NCBI GenBank assembly: GCA_963931865.1
Contig: OZ007518.1
Span: 557,549-621,548 of the forward strand
Length of the DNA: 64,000 nucleotides
From: Axinella damicornis
Taxonomy: Eukaryota > Porifera > Demospongiae > Axinellida > Axinellidae
Direction of reading: 5' to 3'
Position numbers and translations under genes: made by a program. Positions 10,801 through 20,515 of the stretch are shown here, piece after piece; positions within the stretch are counted from its first letter, which is position 1, and the number at the start of each line of letters is the position of its first letter. The notes beneath the pieces are model-generated. The model saw only the letters and a program-made list of their open reading frames with translations, had not been told where the DNA came from and ran no database searches.

Positions 10801-11631
10801 AAGAATAGTCGTCACATCTGCACCCGGCCATCTAGACAGTGTGTAAGTTAGTTGCTTTATACACTTGTAGATTCAAGCTTGAGCGTTATAACTGTACAAC
10901 GTCTTGCCCTTCAACTGCACACCACCACAAAGCTTCATTTCAAGTGCACGTTAATCACTACAGATACTACTCTGGGGTTAATTGGTAGCAGCACAGCATG
11001 TTAGGAATTTTGAATTCAATACTCATTACTAGTTCATACCTCCCTCCTGGTACAGAGAAGCGAACTCAAACAGCTTGCTGCTCTTCCAGTGGGTCAGGAG
11101 GGTGGAGCAGCTGTCTGTTGTGACGACATGGAGGTCTGCTCCCTTCCTGTTTAGCTGATTGGGAGACACCAGAAAGAGTTCTGGCTGGACTTCGATGGTT
11201 AACTTCTGCGGTGGTTCTGCTTCCGGTACGTGACACAGAATGCTCTCCAGATTACGTGACAGCAGAGAGTGAAGCTTTGTCTCCAGGGCAGACTTCACCT
11301 CCCCCATCGCAAGGAGGAATTTGCTCAAACATGACTCGGAGGTGAACACGGTATGGAAGAGCGGGGACTGTTCGTAATAGAACGTGTCGACGTGGTAGAC
11401 CCCGTACCGATGCAAGATCGGTGAAACCGCATTTGCGATCAACCAGAGCTTCGTGCTGCTTGTGCTACCAGAATGGCAGACGTTCAGAACTGGACCTTCG
11501 TAGTTTCCTTCTTTGACGGTCCTGATCTCTGTGCTTTTCCCGTCCACCAGAACCTTCGTTCGTAACAGGAAAAAGTCGTTATGGTAACTGGTGTGGAGCT
11601 GGAACTCCTGATCGATCTCAAGACACTGCAT
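3922..11631 (-). CDS. Ig-Ig-Death-coiled coil-Ig-kelch receptor-like protein, copy A
   Basis: Nine exons join in phase: 11631-11040, 8950-8645, 8516-8205, 8125-7871, 7703-7630, 7543-6977, 6705-6378, 6285-6005 and 4860-3922, giving about 1,217 aa. The ATG at 11,631 is preceded by an in-frame TAA five codons upstream. Domain order is a novel N-terminal region (1-197), two Ig domains (about 198-403), a Death domain (about 404-488), a charged linker and coiled coil (about 490-810), a third Ig domain (about 815-905) and a six-bladed kelch propeller (about 906-1217). I see no signal peptide or membrane span, so a cytosolic protein is likely. Death domains recruit partners by homotypic contact; kelch propellers bind ligands on one face. 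A sensor or adaptor role is inference. The link from Ig3 to the kelch exon spans an unusually long intron and is the weakest join; the kelch exon could instead be a separate gene. Confidence 0.72.
5163..5384 (-). other. Conserved open stretch in the Ig3-kelch intron, copy A
   Basis: This stretch encodes 73 residues beginning MRNAVIWSYNQLSWELILSK and is nearly identical in copy B (33,060-33,308). In copy C the matching frame carries a TGA (TTA changed to TGA near 54,830), so it is not constrained as protein in all copies. It also contains an AATAAA on the minus strand near 5,250 in copy A. It could be an alternative 3' end of the gene upstream of the kelch exon, or an old inserted sequence. 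I assign no function. Confidence 0.3.
5591..5632 (-). CDS. Candidate 42-nt microexon between Ig3 and kelch, copy A
   Basis: On the minus strand a tattggtagtag acceptor, 42 bases in phase 0 to 0 and a strong GTGAGT donor are all conserved in copies B (33,540-33,499) and C (55,233-55,192). The peptide is SRELPEDYLLGKEK in A, with Asp changed to Gly in B and C. Inclusion or skipping would keep frame between Ig3 and the kelch exon. Without transcripts this stays a prediction. Confidence 0.4.
6005..6285 (-). CDS. Third Ig-domain exon, copy A
   Basis: The exon is I-set-like: it starts DEPPKITSHP, has the core Trp in SYQWQWKPAEE and the F-strand motif KGQYRCVV. The B-strand position that usually holds the first disulfide cysteine is AVAFTVQATG, with no cysteine, which fits a cytosolic Ig fold. 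The exon enters in phase 1 and leaves in phase 0 at a GTTAGT donor. It is conserved in copies B (34,165-33,885) and C (55,812-55,532). Confidence 0.75.
6378..7543 (-). CDS. Coiled-coil exons, copy A
   Basis: Two exons, 7543-6977 (189 codons) and 6705-6378, encode a long Glu/Lys/Gln-rich helix with heptad character (for example ENAKEQLSELEKLKEDVQKI and ESLTLMTQIAELERRLQDAE). This likely drives oligomerisation or spaces the Death domain from the Ig3-kelch module. The acceptor before GTA ACT GGA and all donors are conserved in the other copies. A lysine run (AKKKKKIKQLREELEK) sits mid-exon. Confidence 0.75.
7630..7703 (-). CDS. Short acidic linker exon, copy A
   Basis: This 74-nt exon enters in phase 1 and leaves in phase 0 at GTAAGG. 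It encodes IPTPEEPDDETVLEQLNNFP and a few further residues, linking the Death domain to the coiled coil. It is identical in layout in copies B (35,474-35,401) and C (57,211-57,138). It is too short to be picked up as an independent open frame, but splice signals and phase are clean. Confidence 0.65.
7871..8125 (-). CDS. Death-domain exon, copy A
   Basis: The 84-codon exon is phase 1 at both ends. It has the Death-domain fold pattern: PELLDLVRELRGVNNWKAFG, the LG-x-K-x-x-x-LDAIE turn (LYLGIKMEKLDAIE), a MMLKEWQNN helix, PTWSAVVQAL, and a final MRRLASELARKHG helix. Death domains mediate homotypic assembly in apoptosis and NF-kB-type signalling. Copies B and C lack two residues present here in the ERPIATIEERR loop. 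The flanking exons are Ig domains and a coiled coil. Confidence 0.82.
8205..8950 (-). CDS. Tandem Ig-domain exons, copy A
   Basis: The two exons 8950-8645 and 8516-8205 are phase 1 at both ends and clearly duplicated from each other: PPHITLHPTSQNDV versus PPEITSQPTSHKDI, both followed by YKWQWKPAGTEGE and AGDYRCVVSNSAGSEISQ. As in Ig3 the B-strand cysteine is missing (HLVRATG, HFMIRATG). Phase 1 at both ends is the classic shuffling configuration for Ig exons, so further repeats could be gained or lost without breaking frame. Confidence 0.8.
9472..10407. mobile_element. 936-bp TTAA-site transposon in the first intron of copy A
   Basis: The element begins GGTAGGAAGCATGG, ends CCATGTTTCCTACC, and is flanked by TTAA at 9468-9471 and 10408-10411. 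Copies B and C lack it at the corresponding place (near 37,240 and 59,200), so it inserted after, or is polymorphic between, the copies. A TTAA target is typical of piggyBac and Kolobok superfamilies; no transposase is encoded, so it is non-autonomous. A related copy lies at 16,188-18,657. Confidence 0.75.
10697..10792. mobile_element. Hairpin element shared by all three copies
   Basis: The left arm reads ggtctcggtcccagac and the right arm gtctgggaacgagact. The interior contains accaaccccagcac and a ctggaagcga segment. Counterparts lie at about 37,470-37,566 and 59,425-59,521, so it predates the triplication. The interior matches the 30-bp satellite at 49,485-50,425. Confidence 0.6.
11040..11631 (-). 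CDS. Novel N-terminal domain exon, copy A
   Basis: The first coding exon has 197 codons plus one base and a GTATGA donor. I do not recognise the domain. It has alternating hydrophobic strands (FFLLRTKVLVDG, KLWLIANAVSPIL) followed by helical stretches (KFLLAMGEVKSALE) and a mixed C-terminal part (LTIEVQPELFLVSPNQLNRK). It is the most conserved exon of the gene: copies B (38,402-37,811) and C (63,401-62,810) have exactly the same length and only a handful of changes. No signal peptide is apparent. Confidence 0.7.
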
Positions 11632-11772
11632 CGCTACAAGCCCTTACTGAGCGCAAAAAGAAACCTTTGCTGACAAAGCACATTCCTCAGCCCCACCCAC
11701 GAACCGCACCATGCACGGTGGGTGTGTCACGTTAAATTTCCACGCATGCGCATTCAGCACTAGCTGGCCCTG

Positions 11773-11785
11773 GCCTTATACCTAG
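11773..11785. other. Duplication junction: kelch-gene upstream region fused to the spectrin gene
   Basis: Up to about 11,779 (ggccttatacct) the sequence matches the region upstream of exon 1 in copies B and C, which continue into a shared gctggacc..gcatcacttcga sequence. Here it instead continues with agatcgaggatctcag, in frame with a spectrin-repeat exon. This marks either a tandem-duplication breakpoint or an assembly join. Confidence 0.65.
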
Positions 11786-14700
11786 AGATCGAGGATCTCA
11801 GCAACTCGGCCAACGCTGCCAAGGTGCGTCTGCAGCTGTTCATCGAATGGTGGGTGGAGTACTGCAGTAACCATGGCGATGTGGTCCCCTGGCTGGAGGG
11901 GGCGGAGTCTCGGCTGGAGCAGCTTGTGGCCAGGGCAGAGAGTACCCAGAGCCCCCTGGTCTCCCCCGTAGAGCTGCTGCAAGATGCCAAGGTGTACGTA
12001 CGTGTGCAGTGTCCTAGTGATGTCATTGTGATGTCATTAGTTCCTGTCTGAGTATTGGCAGACTAATATAATTCACTCCCCTTTTGCAGATACATACAGT
12101 GTACTGTAACAAAAATACCTCCTCCAAAAGTATGCACATATGCATGCACACATACATACGTGTTCACACCCATGCATATATATACCCACCCTCAACGCTC
12201 ACAAACATGTTCACATACACACCCTCAACGCTCACACTTTCACACACACACACACACATGCACACTCACAGGAGCTTGAAGGAGAAATGGCAGAGAAGGT
12301 TGTTGTACTGCAAGCTCTGACCGCCACGGGCCAGAACATTCAGGATGAGATGGAGTCAAAGGGCGCTCCTCCGAGTGAGATATCGGACAAGCTTCTAGAC
12401 ATCCGCGGGAGGTGGGACACTCTCTCCTCCAGGCTGAGCGTCCAGGTGACTAGACTGGAGACGGAGGCTGACCAGTTTAACAAGTTCTTGACTAGTTTTA
12501 CTGGTTTCATGAGCTGGTTGGGGGAGTTTCACGACACCTTGTATGACGAGGTGTGTGTGCAGATCCCACAGAGGGCTAGTGATGAGACCGTGCTCCACCA
12601 CAAGACACAGCTCCAGGTGTGTACTGGGAGGAGGAGGGGGGAGGTGGAGGGGAGGGGGGAGGAGGGGAAGGGGAGGAGGGGAGCGTGTGTGTGTGTGCAG
12701 ATCCCACAGAGGGCTAGTGATGAAACTGTGCTCCACCACAAGACACAGCTCCAGGTGTGTACTGGGAGGAGGAAGGGAGGGGGGGGGGGGGGGGGGGGGG
12801 GAAGTGGAGGGGAGGGGGGAGGAAGGGAGCCTGTGTGTGTGTGCAGATCCCACAGAGGGCTAGTGATGAAACCGTGCTGCACCACAAGACACAGCTCCAG
12901 GTGTGTACTGGGAGGAGGAGTGGGGGGAGGGGTGAGGGAAAGGGGGATGGAAGGGGGGGTGGCGAGTGTGTGTGTCTCAGACCCCACAACCATCTGCATC
13001 ACAAGACACATCTCCAGGTGTGTGTTGGGAGGAGGAGGGGAGGTGGGGGTGGTGAATGGTGAGTGCGTGGGTTGGAAGGAGAGAGGAGGTGTTGAGTGTG
13101 CCCTCGAGAGGGAGGAGGTGCATGCATGTTTTGTGCCAAAATTGGCTCGTTTTGTCCTATTTTGGCTGATGTACCGTTTCTGTCAAAATGGACCAATGAA
13201 CCAAACTTGGTATTGCGAATAGACTTGGAAGAGAACGTTGCAGTAGTTATGTGAATACGATATGAAGCCGGGGGTTGTGCCATTGTGGTCAGCATAGAAA
13301 GAGCTTTCAAATGATGTCCTTAAAATGATTTTTTGAGTCGGTCAATTTTTTGCCAAAAATCGCCCTCAACCGAAGGCTATACTCCCTGATTTGGGGTCAA
13401 AATTCAACGTACAGCAAAATGGACATCATTGGAATGCTCCATTCATGCTGATCACAATGGTGCAAATCCCAGCTTCATATCTCCTTCCTAGCCCAAGATA
13501 CCTAGCATAGTATGCATACAAACTACATGTATAATATACATACTGTATTATAGGAGTCTAACATCCAAGGAAAGTTGCATTGTATCTCAGTATGTGAATG
13601 AGATATGAAGCTGGGAACTGTACCATTGTGATCAGCATGAATAGAGCTTTCAAATGATGTCCTAGAAAAGGATTTTCACATTGGTCACATTTTTGCAGAA
13701 AATCACACTCAACCAAAGGCTATAATCCATGGATTTAGGGTTAAAATTCAACCTACAGCAAAAGGACATCATTGGAAAGCTCCATTCATGCTGATCACAA
13801 TGGTGCAAATCCCAGCTTCATATCTCATTCCTAGCCCAAGATAGCTAGCATAGTACTTAGCTCAAACATCCGGCCTAACTCTATATACAGCTAGTACATC
13901 CTTTGTCACAATGCACCCACCAACACCATGCACACCACACCCCCTCCCCCCATGCACACCACACCCCCTCCCCCCATGCACACCACACACCCTCCCCCCC
14001 ACACACACACATGCACGCATATGAAATTATTGTTTATACATAAAATGTACATTACATTACATTACACAGGATTTCCGTCAGGAGGTAGGATTGCGGGAGT
14101 CTGAGTACAACGTAGTGACGTCGCAGTGTGAGGTCTGGGCGGACCATCTCATCCCAGACGAGAGTCTCAGCGACCTCCCCTCGCCCTCCGAGGAGTCTTG
14201 TATGCCATTAACATGTGGCGGTACTCTGTCTCAATGATAGCCTCATTCCCAGGCTGTGTCAGCCTCACTCCCGGTCCGAGTGGGCCAGTGTTAAACCTTG
14301 ATGAAAGGACGTTTGCTGATAAAAATGGAATTATTTCTGGGCGGGTAGAGAGAGATAGCTCAGAGCTACCATTCCTGATTTTCAAGGTCATGTGCACGTG
14401 TCTATAGGTTTCAGGATTTATTTAGTGCTGGTTGTAGTGACGACTTCAAATATATACCACCTCTTTCTCTTTGCAGGTGAGGAGGCTACTGATTTCCCCT
14501 TTGAAACCCAGCTCCCGTACATCAGGAACCGCGTGAAGCTGGCGGCCAAGAAGTGGTCCAGCGTGCAGCGTCTGCTGGAGGAGAGGGAGCACCAGCTGGA
14601 GATGAGCATGGGGAGCATGGTGGCCTTCCTGGAGGCCGTGGCGGAGCTGCTCACCTGGACGGAGGAGAAGCTACGTCTGGACGCCCTCAGTGCCACGCCT

Positions 14701-14811
14701 CCTGCGAGCCTGCCAGCGTTGAGAGGATACGTGGAGACATTGGAGGTAACGGGAAGAGTTTCATATTTCAAAATGACACTGGAGCAAAGATCCATGCACA
14801 CACACACAACA

Positions 14812-14852
<41 letters not shown>

Positions 14853-17800
14853 ACACACACACACACACACATGTACATGGACACATGCACCACACACAAA
14901 ATTAGAATGTAATGTAAAATTAAATGATTTGATCGACAGTGCAATTTGTCACACACATGCACACACACACCACCACACATGCATGCACACACACCACAGA
15001 TGCACACACACACACCACACACACACACACATGCACACACACACACACACACACGCACACACACACATGCACACACACACCGCGCACACACACACAACAG
15101 TCAACACGTGGAGAGCTAACCGACCAGCGGCTTCCCTTGAGGAGAGGTCTGGAGAAGACAGCTGAATCTCTGAGGGTCCAGCTCTCTGGCACCAATGCAG
15201 AGAGGGTGGAGAAGCAGCTGGGCGAGGTGGCACGGCAGTGGCAGTGGCTGGAGGACACTCTGGACAGCAGGGAGAAAGGTAGCGCATCACACACTCCGGA
15301 GGACCAGTGGTGCCATTGCCTTCTTTCCCCAGCACCTTTTCAGGCAAGCAGTAGCCATGTGAAATACTGCTATGTTCAGCTCTCCCTCCCTCCCTCCCTC
15401 CCTCCCTCCCTCCCTCCCTCCCTCCCTCCCTCTCCCTCCCTCCCTCCCTCCTTCCCTCCCTCCCTCCCTCCCTCCCTCCCTCTCCCTCCCTCCCTCCCTC
15501 CCTCCCTCCCCCTCCCTCCCTCCCTCCCTCCCTAGCTCCCTCCCTCCCTCCCTCCCTCTCCCCCTCCCTCCCTCCCTCCCTCCCTCCTCCCTCCCTCCCT
15601 CCCTCCCTCCCTCCCTCCCTCCCTTCCTCCCTCTCTCCCTCCTTCCCCCCTCCCAGTTGTCTCTGCCCTAATCTCCCACATTGAGAGCTACTGGTCCTGG
15701 TCCTCGGTAGCCAAGATTGAAGCGTGGCTGGGAGTGGGGGAGGCCATGCAGAGTGTGGACCCATTGGAGCCAACCTCCAGAGACTTGTAGAACAAAGCCC
15801 GATACTCGAGGTGGTTACACAGTCACAGTGTCACTCACTCCCCACACAGTCACAGTGTCACACTGTCACAATACAGTCAGAGCTACGGTCATGCAGTCAC
15901 AGCGTCACAATCATAGTGCTCCCTACACACCATCCAATCACTCGGTCCTCCCCTTCTCCCTTTCCCTGCAGTCCTTCCCCCTTTTTCCGTCCTCCCTTGC
16001 CCTCTCCCCCTCTCCTAGCCGTCCCCCCCCCCCCCCCCCCCCTACTTTCTGTTCCCCCCCTCTCCCCCTCTCCTTCCCGTTCCCCCTCTCCCCCTCTACT
16101 TCATCCACCCCATCTCTATAATTTGTAGCCATATACATGTATTTATTTTATTACCCACTGATTTTGTAAACATTCTATTTATGGTATGGTAGGAAGCACG
16201 GCATCGGCGAAATTGCGCAATTTTGCTCATGAATAATTAATGAGATGACGTCACTCGCATACGGTTATTTAGAGTTATTCATCTGTTTACGTTTTCCCAT
16301 GGCGGCAACCGGAATAAACAAGGGAGGGGCTTCTCTCTTTGATGCGGCTAGCGGCCCTTTCAAGTTTCAAATCGGCACTCTGATGTGGCCGGGCGGTACT
16401 TTGAAGATTTGTTTGAACACTTTCTTAAGTAAAGAGCTATTCTGGCTAATCATAGACTCGGTAGAGTCTATATGTAGGGATACGACGTACACGCAATACA
16501 TGCCAATACAAAAAAATCTCTCCAAATCTCAGAAACGGTACACTTATAAGCCTTTATAACCACATACCGTTCATCTTCGAGTGTTTTCATGACCAACGAG
16601 ACTCCTCGCATCGCGAAAACCCGTCGCGAAAGTACCACACCAGGCACTCGCAAAACGGCAAATTGTTTTTCTTTCTTTCTTTCTTTCTTTCTTCAGACAA
16701 CTTAGCTCAACGTTGCCTCAATCTGTCACGATGGTTTTCGCACGAAACAGCAGCATTTTCACCCGAGCAGTGCAACGTCCCATCGCTTTTTCGCTACCTC
16801 CAAGTCTTCACCAGGCGGCTGCAGCTGCCCACTCAATAACTATGGCTTCGTTTGCCACGCCATTTTCATGTTTGTACGCATGCGCACTTAAACGATCACT
16901 AAGCAACGATACATAATTATTACTCAAGATCGCTGAATTAGAAATAGTGGGGAAGATGCGATGTGTTGTCAAACGAGGCACTCTTTATAAGACTGAGGTT
17001 AGCCCCTGTACGCATGATTTAGCTAAGATTATATTGCAACCTATAGTCATACTGTATTCTGTGAGCAGGGTGAATGCCTATCTCAACTCTCAACACCCGT
17101 ATGGTCTTCAGACAGGGAGAACTCAGTGGCTTTGTCATCCATCTAGGGAACAGTTGACTTGAGATGCCCGAGCCTGATTCTTCAGCCAATGCTGGAAGTG
17201 TAATACCTGAGTAATATTGTCCATATACTCTACTGCCCAGGTGCCTGTGAGGTCACTGACTTCTGCAGCAAACTTCAGCTCAAACATGCGCCTGCTGCCA
17301 AAATTTTTTACATAAACAAGTAGTAAAAACATCAAAAATGTAGCAGGATGTAGGGATACCAGAACGGCAAAAAGTAAGGAAACGAGGGATGATCGAACAT
17401 AACAGTGAAGTATACATCACCCCTACATATCTTTTTTCATTGTACATGTATATATGGAAGAAGATCTCTGTATGGGTGATTGTATACTTCACTGTTATGT
17501 TCGATCATCCCTCTTGTTTCCTTACTTTTTGCCGTTCTGGTATCCGTACATCCTGCGGGCGTTACTAAAACCCGGGACGGGACGGGACGGAGGCGGGACG
17601 TCCCGTCCCGTCCCGGCTACTAAAATCCGGGACGCGCATGGCCGTCTGTATTCGGTGGACTGGACTCGGGACTGGACGGTGGGACTGGACTCACAGAAAG
17701 TTGCGCTCGTCATTTCTGAAGGCCAGAAAACAGGAAATTTCGGAACGGCACTATATAGCTGCCACCGTAGATAATAGCTTACCAAGTACGCGAGGTGTAC

Positions 17801-20483
17801 CAACACAGCTGTCACCATGTAGACAGCCTGCCGTGGTCCTACATGCAAAACCAGCTCGACTTCGTTTCGGTGCGATTCGTCCATGATCTGACGACGACTT
17901 CGAGGAACACATGGCGGTCATTGCTAGCAAACTCTCGTATACCAAGTGGTACAACCATTTTGCAGCTTCTTGAACTGTACGTTTCTATGCATGCTCCTGC
18001 CAAGTTTGGCCGTGGCGCTTCCGTTCCTGCTTACAGAATACAGACGGCCTGGCCATGCGCGTCCCGGATTTTAGTAGCCGGGACGGGACGGGACGTCCCG
18101 CCTCCGTCCCGTCCCGTCCCGGGTTTTAGTAACGTCCCATCCTGCTACATATTTAATGTTTTTACTACTTGTTGAATGTAGCGATGGGCTATCTGAGTGT
18201 GAATAGCTAGGTGAGTGAGCAGGAATGTTTGTGGGTCTGCTGAAGTGGCCGAAGAACAGCCTGGAAAGTGAACAGCCTCCGACAGCTCCCTGGCCAAGGT
18301 ACTCTAGAGAGTTGACCTTTCGGCATTACAGGCCCCGCCCATTTTCGTGTTAGGGCGAATTTGGCTGTTTGGTAGCTGGACTGGGCTGGTGAGAGGGAGT
18401 AGATGTGTGGCCAAAACTCTGTAACCGAGAGGTGAACGTGGAAAAGCATCCCTAGTTTTGCAGGGGGTAGGTTGACCTTTTGGAAACTGGCCTTGGCTTG
18501 AGTCGGTTTTAGTTGGTGTGCGTGAATTTTTTTTGAAAGCCTAGGGTAGCCAAACCTCTGTTTTTGAGGGTGGCAGTGAGTTTTGGGCTGTAGCCTGCAA
18601 GTGAGGAGAGCAGGTGGTAAATCCATCCGTAGTTTTTGGGCCTGTTTTGTGTGTGTANNNNNNNNNNNNNNNNNNNNNNNNNNNNNNNNNNNNNNNNNNN
18701 NNNNNNNNNNNNNNNNNNNNNNNNNNNNNNNNNNNNNNNNNNNNNNNNNNNNNNNNNNNNNNNNNNNNNNNNNNNNNNNNNNNNNNNNNNNNNNNNNNNN
18801 NNNNNNNNNNNNNNNNNNNNNNNNNNNNNNNNNNNNNNNNNNNNNNNNNNNNNNNNNCCCTCTCCTTCCTGTTCCCCCTCTCCCCCTCTCCTTCCTGTTC
18901 CCCCTCTCCTTCCCGTTCCCCCTCTCCTCCTCTCTTTCCTGTTCCCCCTCTCCTTCCTGTTCTCCCGCCTTTCCCTCTCTCCTTCCTGTTCCCCCTCTCC
19001 CCCTCTCCTTCCTGTTCCCCCTCTCCCCCTCTCCTTCCTGTTCCCCCTCTCCCCTCTCCTTCCCGTTCCCCCTCTCCCCCTCTCCTTCCTGTTCCCCCCT
19101 CTCTTCCCCCTCTCCCTTCATCCACCCCATCTCTATAATTTGTAGCCATGCATATACAATGTATATATTTTTTTCACCCACTGATTTTGTAAACATTCTA
19201 TTTAATATGCAGGACTCTCAGGTAGACAGCCACTGGCTGATGAGACATTCCTGTCGAAAATTCTGTCTATCTATCTATCCTTTCCCTCCCTTCTCCTTCC
19301 TGTTTCCCTTCTCCCCCTCTACTTCACCCACCTCCTCTCCTTTCCCCCTTTCCCCCTTCTCCTTCCTCCTCCCCTCCCCTTCACAGACTCTTGACGAAGA
19401 CATTCTAAACCACAAGAAAGCCCCCCGAGGATCTCCATTCTGAAGCTATGAATATCATTACAGAGTGCTGTGATGGGTCTGGAGATGAAATTCTAAACCA
19501 TTCCCGCCAGTTGCAAGCTCGTTTCGATGCCCTCTCCCAAAGCTCCCTGGAGTCACAGGAGCTGTGCGAAGAAGCGACATCAGCGTTGCAAGAGTTGCAG
19601 ACGGAGTTTGACTCGTTTGTCCGCTGTCTAGAGAGGATGGCGGGGAAGCTGGCGGAGCGACGGAAGATCAAGTACCCAATCGGCACCATCCAGAATGAGC
19701 TAGACGAGCACTACGTGAGTTCTAGATGGTTGCTGTCGAGTGCACAGTAGTTCTTATCACTGGAATCTCTATAGATATAGGCCACCCTTGTCAAATGAAT
19801 TGGAGGTACATGTATTCTAGCCTCGTTCCCAGGCCCACACTAGCTTGCAATACAGTTAAGCTGGAGAAGGCTGGCCTGGTAAGGTTATCACGTGAGTGAT
19901 ATGTCAGGGTAGAGAAAGAAGATCTAAAATGAACGTGGGGCTCAGAACAGCAAGAATGCACTCTACACTATCTCCCACATGTAGTACATGTGATGCAAGC
20001 TCTAGTCTCTTGTAACTGAATTTACATGTCCGTATGAAAAATGTTTTCCTCTGTAGGATTTCATGCGAGATTGTGAGCAGCAGACTGACCAATACTCTGA
20101 TCTCTATTGTCATGGCAACCGTCTGTCGGCCAGGTACAAGCCCAGTGACACTCTTGATGCGATGATGTCATCATTACATGATCGGTGGGTGGGATCGTCG
20201 GCCAGCTCGGAGAGAGGTGCGAGGAGCTGCTCGGGGTGCAGGAGCTATGGATGAAGTACGAGCGGGAGGTGAAGCAGCTGCTGAACTGGATCATTGCAGA
20301 GGCGGACAAGTTCTCATCCGAGGTGACGACGCAGGGGGACAAGGGGATCGAAGATCACATCACATCGTGCAAGGTGGGAAGGACATGCGTGCTTGTGTTG
20401 TTGTATGTTGTGTGGTTGTGTGTTGTGGGTGTGTGGCTGTAATATGTAATCGTTCTGGTATTCTACGGAACAATTGCACCATG

Positions 20484-20515
<32 letters not shown>

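Larger units (their letters stand above)
40..11779. repeat. Segmental duplication, copy A
   Basis: This block is colinear with 25,854-38,590 (copy B) and, from the 3' UTR onward, with 51,860-64,000 (copy C). It holds the last two spectrin-gene exons on the plus strand and the whole Ig/Death/kelch gene on the minus strand. Similarity to copy B begins near position 40 and stops at about 11,779, where the sequence runs directly into the middle of the spectrin-repeat gene. Copies differ by substitutions, small indels and transposon insertions. They could be true tandem paralogues or partly uncollapsed haplotypes; the sequence alone cannot settle this. Confidence 0.85.
16188..18657. mobile_element. 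TTAA-family element split by nested insertions
   Basis: The left part, 16,188-16,447, matches 9,472-9,745 (ggtaggaagc start). The right part, about 18,173-18,657, matches 9,763-10,198 and runs into the assembly gap, where roughly the last 215 bases and the right terminus would lie. Between them sits an inverted composite element (16,449-18,173) that itself carries a 581-bp MITE. Confidence 0.65.

Noticed and set aside
12140..13222. 360-codon frame as one gene
   Set aside because: Only 12,272-12,616 resembles spectrin repeat; the rest is microsatellite and tandem duplicated exon ends.
14939..15773. Long CVCVCV, HTHTHT and GREGGREG frames
   Set aside because: They are translations of CA and CCCT microsatellites.
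16713..16916. Small conserved frame (MPQSVTMVFARNSS..) as a gene
   Set aside because: It occurs in each copy of a repetitive element (also 60,331 and 62,158) with no recognisable domain; more likely element sequence.
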